From Bacillota bacterium (GTDB taxonomy: Bacteria; Bacillota; DTU025): a stretch of 6,000 nucleotides of DNA. The position numbers were made by a program, and so were the translations under genes. Below, one piece after another: positions 1-5,019 of the stretch (its first letter is position 1; each line of letters opens with the position of its first letter). The stretch lies in the NCBI GenBank assembly GCA_003456765.1, contig DMOT01000031.1, positions 1-6,000 of the forward strand, written 5' to 3'. The notes beneath the pieces were generated by a model that did not search any database, was not told the DNA's origin, and saw only the letters and a program-made list of their open reading frames with translations.

Positions 1-405
1 GTGCTGGCGGAACCCGTGCCGCCTAGCCCGCGTGTAGTCCTCACCCAGCGGGATGTGCGCGAGCTGCAGCTGGCGAAAGCTGCGATTCGAGCAGGAGTCG
101 AAATTCTCCTTGCAGAGAGCGGGATCAAGGCTGATGAACTCTCGCAGATAGTGCTGGCTGGGGCTTTTGGGACCTATCTTGACACTCATGCCGCCACTGC
201 CATTGGATTGCTGCCCGATGCGGGCGACGCCCGGTTAGTCTCGCTGGGAAATGCCGCAGGCCAGGGCGTGATTATGGCATTGGCAAGCGCCAGAGCATAC
301 AAGGAAGCGCGCAGGCTGGCCGACGTAGTGGAACATGTGGAGCTCGGAGCGAGCCCGATGTTCATGGAGGCTTTCACAGAATCCATGTTCTTCGTCAGAG
401 GATAA
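1..405 (+). CDS. RACo-type corrinoid activation protein (ASKHA/DUF4445), C-terminal part only
   Basis: The reading frame is open at the left edge and ends in TAA at 403-405. It is the last ~134 residues of a protein whose family is usually 500-650 residues, so the GTG at base 1 is probably not the true start. Visible family motifs are TQRDVRELQLAK (15-26), AGAFGTYLD (53-61), GLLP (69-72), GNAAGQG (83-89) and VEHVEL (110-115), followed by an aromatic-rich tail (F121, F125, F130, F131). This matches the C-terminal ATPase-like domain of reductive activators of corrinoid proteins. From family knowledge, the missing N-terminus would carry a [2Fe-2S] ferredoxin domain, and the enzyme uses ATP to drive electron transfer to an inactive Co(II) corrinoid, restoring Co(I). 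It is a cytoplasmic protein. The next gene also belongs to the corrinoid-reactivation theme, which supports the call. The methyltransferase and corrinoid protein partners are not in view. Confidence 0.9.
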   Translation: MLAEPVPPSPRVVLTQRDVRELQLAKAAIRAGVEILLAESGIKADELSQIVLAGAFGTYLDTHAATAIGLLPDAGDARLVSLGNAAGQGVIMALASARAYKEARRLADVVEHVELGASPMFMEAFTESMFFVRG

Positions 406-490
406 AGAGCGCGGCACCGGGCACGATCCGCACACATTCCGAATGCGTGCACGAGCCGGGCGAGCAGATCATGAACGGAGCATCGATCGA

Positions 491-1264
491 ATGGAGAACT
501 TCCTTTTAGAGCAGACCGTAATCAGCATAAGCCCCGAGCCGGTTCCGGCAGATGAGGTCCTCAGGGCCCTGGGAATGTCGGCTGAGATCGGAAATACCGG
601 AGATGGAGGTTGTGTGCCTTCCGCTGACCCCCACCTTCCGAGCGCCTGTGCCTTATCGGCCACACTTGCCGCTATCTCCGAGGCCAACAGGGCCATCGTC
701 GGAGGCCTGGCCATCCCGCGCGGAGTTGTAAGAGTCGTCGCAGTAGAATCAATAGCCGATGACGGCATCCTTCTTGACTCAAGCGGAAGGATGAGTGGCA
801 CATTCATGCCTTGCAAGGGCAGGCTATATGAGGGGGCAAGCCATGTGATGCTAGCGATAGCTACCATAGGTCCCCTGCTCGAGCGCCAAGTAAAGGCGGA
901 GTTTGACTCCGGCGACCCGCTGGCGGGAGTCGTCCTCGATGCCATTGGAACCATCTCTCTGAGGAGCTTCGCATCCCACATCAGGCGGAACTGCGCCGAG
1001 CGCGCATCTCTGCTTAGGATGGAGGTTGGACCTCGAATATCCCCCGGGTGTGAGGTGATGCCCCTGGAGGCGCAGAGAGCTCTCTTCTCCCTGCTTGATG
1101 CGAATGCCATCGGGGTGGCCCTCAGCGACTCACTGCTCATGACGCCGCTCAAATCGACCTCGCAGGTCTTGCCCTTAGGGTCAAACCTCCCCGCTCGCCT
1201 CGCGACATTCAGCATGTGCGATGCATGTCCTCACAGAGATAGGTGCGCCAGCATAATCCTGTGA
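491..1264 (+). CDS. Stand-alone methionine synthase activation-domain-like protein (B12 reactivation)
   Basis: The 257-residue product resembles the AdoMet-binding activation domain of MetH, found here as a separate protein. Motifs are MLAIATIGP (120-128), the Asp-rich stretch SGDPLAGVVLDAIG (140-153), RISPGC (182-187), PLEAQRALFSLL (191-202), IGVALSDSLLMTPLKS (207-222), and a terminal cysteine cluster Cys243-x2-Cys246-x5-Cys252. In MetH the RxxxGY motif binds S-adenosylmethionine and the domain helps remethylate oxidised cob(II)alamin. Here the tyrosine of that motif is cysteine (C187). Stand-alone members occur beside RACo and corrinoid methyltransferase genes in anaerobes, as here, so I infer a role in keeping a corrinoid carrier active. 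The ATG at 491 was chosen because GGAG lies at 477-480. An in-frame ATG at 443 has no ribosome site, and the open frame extending upstream into the previous gene is not protein-like. The spacing of 85 bp after the RACo stop is compatible with one operon. The exact corrinoid partner is unknown. Confidence 0.82.
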   Translation: MENFLLEQTVISISPEPVPADEVLRALGMSAEIGNTGDGGCVPSADPHLPSACALSATLAAISEANRAIVGGLAIPRGVVRVVAVESIADDGILLDSSGRMSGTFMPCKGRLYEGASHVMLAIATIGPLLERQVKAEFDSGDPLAGVVLDAIGTISLRSFASHIRRNCAERASLLRMEVGPRISPGCEVMPLEAQRALFSLLDANAIGVALSDSLLMTPLKSTSQVLPLGSNLPARLATFSMCDACPHRDRCASIIL

Positions 1265-1397
1265 TGCAATTGCGTTTGCCTGCCAATCGCCGTACCATGC
1301 TGCCTTTGGGCCGGCTTGACTTGTTCATTGTCGCACGAACCGTGGATCCGTCCCGTATCAACCGCTTCCACCAGTCCGATTCCATGAAGGCAGCCCT

Positions 1398-2060
1398 CTA
1401 AAAGCTCCGATCTCCGGATCCGTCCGATGCAAAATCCAACATCCGGACTAGTGCATCTCGCCCATCGATGTAGTAACGCCATCCAGCTATCCTCAGGCTC
1501 TTTGAGACTGCCGCCTGGGAGATGCCAAGCTGCTCGGCTGCAGCTGCCTGCGTGGGGGATGCTTCCACAAGCTCTATTACCCTCTGCTGATCATTCGTCC
1601 ATCTGTATCTCAGGTAGAGCAGAAGATTCGCCATTGCACTCGACTGGATGTCCAATTCTTCGCCAAATCCGCTGAACAAGACGAATTTTCTTGTCCGCGC
1701 CGCATCAACAATAGTCGCGCTCGCCCTGTACCACGCCTCTCCGTCCATTCCAATGGCATCGGGCTGAATAGTGGTAGCCAATGTGCCCAGGCCTATGCCA
1801 AAACGGAGTATCGCCGGGCGCATGCCATCGACAGCGCGCTCCATAACCCGCACGACGCTTGAGACCATGTCTGCCCTTAAAAGGCCCTGTGCCTCATCGC
1901 CATGTGTCACGATAAACCTGGACTGCACGGCATCGGCAAACTCCTCGTTGAGCGCCTTCATGGTTGCAAACAACTGTTCTTGTGCCGCCGCTCTGTCGGA
2001 AATGCGTCTGGATGAGCGCATGTCCATCTTCACAGCAACATACCTCTGTTTCTTGTTCAA
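1398..2060 (-). CDS. satD: SatD family protein with C-terminal helix-turn-helix
   Basis: The 220-residue product matches the SatD family, named for the Streptococcus mutans sat operon; the biochemical function is not established. The N-terminal part shows YVAVKMDMRSSR (7-18, Asp13), a long helix (24-45), FIVTHGDEAQGLL (49-61, Asp55), RFGIGLG (86-92) and GMDGEAW (104-110). This order resembles class III nucleotide cyclases, with one Asp in the first strand, Asp in a GD hairpin, a 'RxGIxxG' strand and a later G-x-G-x-A-W element; this is my inference. Residues about 155-195 form a helix-turn-helix (QAAAAEQLGISQAAVSKSLR), typical of this family's C-terminus. The start is TTG at 2060, chosen because a GGGGGTGA Shine-Dalgarno ends six bases upstream and includes the stop of the preceding gene. 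It is the second gene of a minus-strand operon with a membrane protein, and is convergent with the corrinoid gene to the left. No clear terminator was seen in the 133-bp gap. Confidence 0.8.
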   Translation of the reverse strand: MNKKQRYVAVKMDMRSSRRISDRAAAQEQLFATMKALNEEFADAVQSRFIVTHGDEAQGLLRADMVSSVVRVMERAVDGMRPAILRFGIGLGTLATTIQPDAIGMDGEAWYRASATIVDAARTRKFVLFSGFGEELDIQSSAMANLLLYLRYRWTNDQQRVIELVEASPTQAAAAEQLGISQAAVSKSLRIAGWRYYIDGRDALVRMLDFASDGSGDRSF

Positions 2061-2074
2061 TCTTGTTCACCCCC
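2061..2074 (-). promoter_or_regulatory. Shine-Dalgarno of satD overlapping upstream stop codon
   Basis: On the minus strand GGGGGTGA (2074-2067) contains the TGA stop of the membrane-protein gene and lies six bases before the TTG start at 2060. It resembles the AGGAGGTGA consensus and supports the TTG start. The overlap of stop and ribosome site implies translational coupling, so that ribosomes finishing the first gene reinitiate at satD. Confidence 0.65.
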
Positions 2075-2915
2075 GAAGCGCCAGTCCGGCAAGTAGAGCT
2101 ATGGTCATGCTGTAGAGAGTCCCAAGCAGATAGTACTCTGCAAACTCAGGGTTCTTATCGAATTTTGAAAATCGCACTATAGATTTGGCTGTGAGGATCA
2201 AACCTATCGAACCGAACTGGTTCAACACTACGAAGGTCACAATCATCCATCGCTCCAACATTCCGATAACCCGGCCCGCCCGAAGAGTCTGCGCATCCGC
2301 ATAAACGTTATCCTTTTCCGCGAATTCGCTGAAGGACGCCAGCGCCACAGAGTCTGCCTGCACGCCCGCTGACTCAGCGTCAAACCCTCTGCCCAGCAAG
2401 GTGCGTATGATGTGGTTTGCAGGCTGCGAGACGAGAATGTAGACTGCTACATATTCCAAAATCCGCTGATGGCTGACGGCAGATCTTGCGAAAGCCGGCA
2501 CGGACCAAACGAGCGCAACGATAAACTCGGCCACCGGCTCCGACAGAGAACATGCAAGCCCAGATCCGAAAACAGCCAGCACAGCCAGTAGCAGCATGGG
2601 CAGGATCTGGAGCCAGGGCAGACGCGAGCCCGTGAGCGTGGCGAGGCACCTCTGGAGCCTTGTCAGCAGCCGTTCGGTGCTTGCTATGGCGGCATAGGCC
2701 AGCGCAAGCAGTGGAGTCCAGGAGCTGAAACCAAAGACCAGGCCCAAAAGGACGGTTGCCGCAACCCAGCTACAAGAACGCAAGGCCCAGTATGTCTTGG
2801 CATCCCGCCGGCAGGCGATCTTCGGAAGGCCGGATACAAAGGACTTTGCCCAGTACTCCAGTCCAATAAGGAGAGCTCCCAGAAGAAGCGCGCCTGTGGA
2901 TGGGGGCACGTACAT
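2067..2915 (-). CDS. Multi-spanning membrane protein with DUF3307-associated C-terminus
   Basis: The 282-residue product has about seven hydrophobic segments: residues ~8-25, 48-75, 95-118, 128-148, 156-175, 225-250 and 262-280. The region around 217-275 (GRVIGMLERWMIV, a helix ending GLILTAKSIVRF, then EYYLLGTL) matches the C-terminal signature seen in DUF3307 proteins, which are commonly encoded next to SatD. The usual N-terminal DUF3307 signature is not obvious, so this may be a divergent or variant family member. A soluble loop at ~177-215 joins the last helices. The ATG at 2915 was chosen because GGAGGTG at 2928-2922 precedes it by six bases; a GTG at 2924 lies inside that ribosome site and is unlikely to be used. 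It is the first gene of the operon with satD, in the same frame, separated by TGA and two codons. Function is unknown. The conserved pairing suggests a membrane partner or effector for SatD. Confidence 0.72.
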   Translation of the reverse strand: MYVPPSTGALLLGALLIGLEYWAKSFVSGLPKIACRRDAKTYWALRSCSWVAATVLLGLVFGFSSWTPLLALAYAAIASTERLLTRLQRCLATLTGSRLPWLQILPMLLLAVLAVFGSGLACSLSEPVAEFIVALVWSVPAFARSAVSHQRILEYVAVYILVSQPANHIIRTLLGRGFDAESAGVQADSVALASFSEFAEKDNVYADAQTLRAGRVIGMLERWMIVTFVVLNQFGSIGLILTAKSIVRFSKFDKNPEFAEYYLLGTLYSMTIALLAGLALRG

Positions 2916-2921
2916 AGGGGC

Positions 2922-2931
2922 CACCTCCCCC
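2922..2931 (-). promoter_or_regulatory. Strong Shine-Dalgarno deciding the membrane-protein start
   Basis: The minus strand reads GGGAGGTG within a longer G-run, ending six bases before the ATG at 2915. It overlaps the alternative upstream GTG at 2924-2922, which argues for the ATG as start. Confidence 0.7.
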
Positions 2932-2940
2932 CCTGGCTTA

Positions 2941-2976
2941 CTTAACCCTTTGGGCTTATAAAGTCAATCTTAACCC
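2941..2976 (-). promoter_or_regulatory. Candidate promoter/operator of the membrane protein-satD operon
   Basis: On the minus strand TTGACT (2967-2962) could be a -35 box. A weak -10 candidate TTAAGT lies 16 bases downstream, and TATAAG (2960-2955) is a better -10 but lacks a good -35. The octamer GGGTTAAG occurs twice, at 2976-2969 and 2948-2941, flanking these elements, and TAAGCC also occurs twice nearby (2958-2953 and 2940-2935). Repeats flanking a promoter suggest an operator. The SatD helix-turn-helix is a plausible ligand, but this is inference. Confidence 0.35.
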
Positions 2977-3277
2977 CGCTGTATTAATCGCTCTGTTCCA
3001 CTATCGGCCACGGAATCCCTTCTTTGAGTCCACGCGCCTTCAATAGGCCAATATTCGCCTGCGAGGCAGGTTTTCCTTTCCACACGGGGATTTCACGACC
3101 TGGGAGACCATCTGGCGGATCTGCGGCACCGTAACCGCTGTAAGCAGGAAACTCTAAAGACCTCGGGAATCGCCGGGGCAGGGAGTCATCGCCTCGCTGT
3201 AGAAAAGGGATTCGAGAAAGAATGACGGCCGGCAGGGAGCGGATTCCACTTCGCCCTCGCCTGCCAGGGAATTCCGA
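2977..3277. other. Divergent intergenic region, no confident gene; possible gene remnant on minus strand
   Basis: This region lies between the divergent membrane protein-satD operon and dppA. On the minus strand a reading frame ending in TAA at 2984 is open for over 100 codons. Its last ~45 residues look protein-like (for example EIPVWKGKP and EGIPWPIVEQ), but the frame opens inside dppA, has no ribosome site and matches no family I know. It could be the decayed end of a lost gene or chance. A plus-strand terminator-like hairpin lies at 3058-3079, and ATCGCC repeats at 3169-3174 and 3187-3192. No convincing dppA promoter was found. Confidence 0.3.
3058..3079 (+). terminator. Possible small intrinsic terminator or attenuator hairpin
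   Basis: CCTGC-GAG-GCAGG forms a perfect 5-bp stem with a 3-base loop, followed directly by TTTTCCTTT. The stem is short, and no plus-strand gene ends just upstream. If functional it would act in a long dppA leader or block stray transcription into dppA. It could equally be chance. Confidence 0.25.
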
Positions 3278-3290
3278 GGGAGGAGATCGA
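3278..3290 (+). promoter_or_regulatory. Shine-Dalgarno of dppA
   Basis: GGGAGGAG at 3278-3285 ends five bases before the ATG at 3291. It rules out the in-frame ATG at 3222, whose extra 23 residues are Arg/Pro-rich and absent from the family's usual N-terminus. Confidence 0.8.
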
Positions 3291-4103
3291 ATGAAAGTCT
3301 TCATTTCCTGCGATATTGAGGGAGTATCAGGTGTTGTTGCGTCAGGACCGCATACTTCCTCCGACGGCGGGGATTATCAGCGTGCGCGTGCTCTCATGAC
3401 AGGCGAAGCTAATGCGGCCATTGAGGGTGCGCTCAATGCCGGGGCCACCGAGATAATCGTCAACGATTCCCATGGTCCCATGATCAACCTTCTTATTGAG
3501 AAGCTCAATCCTGCTGCGACTCTGATTTCAGGGGCTCCCAAACCCCTTTCGATGATGCAGGGCATAGGGAAAGACTGTGCAGCTGCCATTTTCGTCGGCT
3601 ACCATTCGCGAATGGGAACCCCGGGCGTGTTGAGCCACACCATATCCGGTGCCAGTGTGGCTAATGTCTGGGTGAACGACATCCTCCTCGGAGAGACAGG
3701 AATTAACGCTGGATTGGCCGGGTATTTCGGAGTCCCCGTAGTTCTTGTGTGTGGAGATGACGTTGTGAGCCAGGAAGCCAGAGAGCTTCTTCCCCACATC
3801 AGAACCGCCACCGTCAAAACCGCCATTACCAGGCAGTCTGCCTCATGCTTGCCTCCAGAAAAGGCTCAGGCCCTGATCAGGCAAGAGACAGAGCAGGCCC
3901 TTGCATCGCTGGGTTCTGCCAGACCCTGGCTGCCAGACTCCCCTGTCACCTTCAAAGTCGAGTTCAAGGACTTCGGTTTGGCCATGAATGCAGCCAGGAT
4001 GCCGTATTCCAGGCTAGTCGACGCAAACACCGTGGCCTTTTCGGCTGATGACTACCTGACAGCTTTTCAGGGACTGCAAGCCATGATTGCCCTAGCCCGC
4101 TAG
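3291..4103 (+). CDS. dppA: D-aminopeptidase, DppA type (peptidase family M55)
   Basis: The 270-residue product has the full family length and begins with the typical MKVFISCDIEGVSG. Residues equivalent to the known DppA zinc ligands are visible: Asp8 and Glu10 (CDIEG), His61 (NDSHG), His105 (GYHSRMGT) and Glu135 (LLGETG). Other family blocks are LISGAPKPLSMMQG (78-91), TPGVLSHT (110-117), GINAGLAGYFGVPVVLVCGDD (137-157), and VKTAITR followed by a conserved lysine/alanine region. Known members are cytoplasmic self-compartmentalised decamers that release N-terminal D-amino acids such as D-Ala from short peptides, often recycling cell-wall peptides. The residue in the GVLSHT block, near the position reported as a Cys nucleophile in DppA, is Ser here. 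I recall variation at this site and give it low weight. No dipeptide transporter genes are adjacent in this window, unlike the Bacillus dpp operon. It starts after a strong ribosome site, stands alone, and is divergent from the satD operon. Confidence 0.93.
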   Translation: MKVFISCDIEGVSGVVASGPHTSSDGGDYQRARALMTGEANAAIEGALNAGATEIIVNDSHGPMINLLIEKLNPAATLISGAPKPLSMMQGIGKDCAAAIFVGYHSRMGTPGVLSHTISGASVANVWVNDILLGETGINAGLAGYFGVPVVLVCGDDVVSQEARELLPHIRTATVKTAITRQSASCLPPEKAQALIRQETEQALASLGSARPWLPDSPVTFKVEFKDFGLAMNAARMPYSRLVDANTVAFSADDYLTAFQGLQAMIALAR

Positions 4104-4262
4104 GTGTCTCAACTGGCAAAGCCGCCGGAGAGCGATGAGGCAGCTTGTCAATCTGTTTCATCTGATCCTCGTATCAGGTCCGGCGTTCGGCGCCTCCCGG
4201 AGGTGTGGCTCTATAACCTTTCAGACCCCGGAAACGCTTTGCCCACCCGGCACAGCCACCAA

Positions 4263-4304
4263 GAGGCAGTAGCCCGCGTGCGGTCAGGGCGTCTGAGGCA
4301 GTAG
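4263..4304 (+). repeat. Short direct repeat GAGGCAGTAG, two copies
   Basis: GAGGCAGTAG occurs at 4263-4272 and 4295-4304, 32 bases apart, with a partial copy (GAGGCAG) at 4137-4143. The purpose is unknown; it may reflect repeat decay or RNA structure. Confidence 0.4.
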
Positions 4305-4361
4305 ATGCCCCTACTCCCGAGTATATCTTTGGTTTGCAACCTTCTTCATTTCGGCGGAGCG

Positions 4362-4385
4362 GGATGACCCGCTGGTGGGTCATCC
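4362..4385. repeat. Perfect 9-bp inverted repeat (hairpin)
   Basis: GGATGACCC (4362-4370) and GGGTCATCC (4377-4385) flank a 6-base loop GCTGGT. There is no T-tract on either side, so it is not a standard intrinsic terminator. It could be an RNA hairpin or a protein-binding palindrome. Confidence 0.6.
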
Positions 4386-4445
4386 GGTTAGGTACTCGGC
4401 CTTCATCCCCCAATCCTCGTCCCAAACTCCACGGTCTCATTCACA

Positions 4446-4836
4446 TGCGCATTCAGATGATTGAAGTAGCCACGAAACTTGGTAGCACAAGGCTCAAAGC
4501 CTTTAGCAACTATCATCTTCAGGCGAAACGCATCGCCTCGGAGGCTCGTGATTCAATTCAGTTAAGCCTCGAACAAACATCGCGTTACCATGATCTACAT
4601 GTAAAACAATAGCTCACGAAGTCCGCCTTTTCTTCAGCCCAAAGCCATTGATTACAATGCCTAGCTGACTATGCAGTAATAATGCATCTTGCATATGTTA
4701 CATGCGGAATGTGGGTTTTAGTCTGAGGCTGCTTGCCCATAGCTGGCGGGTCTGATTTCAGCCATGCCTTAGCTCCTAGGGCATAACCAGGGCTGACTTA
4801 GATCAATTCGCCATTTGGCTACTGGGGGATGTCCTT
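4446..4836. other. AT-richer intergenic stretch without recognisable gene
   Basis: Base composition is visibly more AT-rich than in neighbouring genes. A plus-strand frame from ATG 4448 to TAG 4610-4612 (54 residues) has no ribosome site and no recognisable motif. A small palindrome ATGCA-TCT-TGCAT lies at 4682-4694, within several TGCA/ATGC-type words (4675-4706). Nothing else is supportable. Confidence 0.35.
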
Positions 4837-4864
4837 TTGCCTTGATGGCTGGGAGTGATATAGT
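4837..4864 (+). promoter_or_regulatory. Extended -10 promoter for the HAD phosphatase gene
   Basis: A -35 candidate TTGCCT (4837-4842) and a -10 TATAGT (4859-4864) are 16 bases apart. A TG at 4856-4857 gives the extended -10 form TGATATAGT. Transcription would start near 4871, giving a leader of about 110 bases before the HAD start. Its position directly before the gene supports the call. Confidence 0.5.
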
Positions 4865-4875
4865 CAACATACAGC

Positions 4876-5019
4876 ATGAAGCGAAATCTTGATGGATTGG
4901 GAATCCATGTGAGAATAGGCTGTCTGGATCTGCTTGAACAGATAGTAGAGCTTGTCGAAGACCACAAGGAGGTAGACATTGAATATGCCCCAGTACAGGC
5001 TTTTAGCACTCGATCTTGA
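4876..5019 (+). CDS. Possible small upstream ORF (47 aa) overlapping the HAD gene start
   Basis: ATG at 4876 opens a 47-codon frame ending in TGA at 5017-5019, overlapping the HAD gene by about 40 bases in a different frame. The middle is protein-like and acidic-amphipathic (LLEQIVELVEDHKEVDIEY). The HAD gene's Shine-Dalgarno lies inside this frame. If the candidate promoter at 4837-4864 is real, the transcript would begin only about five bases before this ATG, so the ORF would be nearly leaderless; no ribosome site precedes it. It could be a leader peptide coupled to the HAD gene, a remnant, or chance. No family was recognised. Confidence 0.22.
   Translation: MKRNLDGLGIHVRIGCLDLLEQIVELVEDHKEVDIEYAPVQAFSTRS
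4966..4973 (+). promoter_or_regulatory. Consensus Shine-Dalgarno of the HAD gene
   Basis: AAGGAGGT is a perfect anti-16S match. The AGGAGG core ends six bases before the TTG at 4979 and twelve before the ATG at 4985, which favours the TTG start. Confidence 0.75.

Larger units (their letters stand above)
4104..4445. other. Non-coding region rich in short inverted repeats; candidate structured RNA or decayed repeat
   Basis: No open frame here looks like a real protein on either strand. Many short self-complementary segments cluster: CTGAT/ATCAG (4162-4166, 4173-4177), GGCG/CGCC (4182-4185, 4191-4194), CCTCC/GGAGG (around 4193-4203), GTGGCT/AGCCAC (about 4204-4209 with 4253-4258), AGTAG/CTACT (4300-4304, 4311-4315) and a 9-bp stem at 4362-4385. 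I compared it by eye with RNase P, tmRNA, SRP RNA, T-box, cobalamin, SAM, TPP, FMN, glycine, lysine and c-di-GMP elements and saw no convincing match. Strand is undetermined. Confidence 0.3.

Noticed and set aside
335..490. Upstream in-frame extension of the activation-domain gene back to 335
   Set aside because: The extra ~52 residues overlap the RACo gene, are Arg/Ser-rich and unlike the family, and lack a ribosome site; the start at 491 fits better.
469..1215. Long minus-strand open frame of 248 codons opposite the activation-domain gene
   Set aside because: It lies fully antisense to a gene with clear family motifs, and its translation is low-complexity Ser/Arg/Pro-rich with no motif.
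1299..1394. 8-bp inverted repeat GCTGCCTT/AAGGCAGC across the convergent gap
   Set aside because: The arms are about 80 bases apart with no T-tract, so it is not persuasive as a terminator.
1344..1425. Direct repeat GGATCCGTCC (1344-1353 and 1416-1425)
   Set aside because: Two isolated 10-base copies, one inside satD, with no surrounding similarity; probably chance.
3080..3230. Cobalamin or other riboswitch upstream of dppA
   Set aside because: Some B12-box-like words (GACCTGGGAGACC) appear, but the conserved core and order of a cobalamin or other known riboswitch are missing, and dppA is not a typical target.
3222..3290. Earlier dppA start at the ATG 3222
   Set aside because: The M55 N-terminus begins at MKVFISCDIEG, directly after a strong ribosome site at 3278-3285.
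4104..4150. c-di-GMP-I riboswitch fragment (GGCAAAGCCGCCGG)
   Set aside because: Only one short stretch is similar; the second conserved half and the tetraloop stem are absent.
4174..4440. Minus-strand frame of 88 codons in the hairpin-rich region
   Set aside because: The translation is compositionally odd (Gly/Arg-rich), has no ribosome site and no recognisable motif; the inverted repeats explain the region better.
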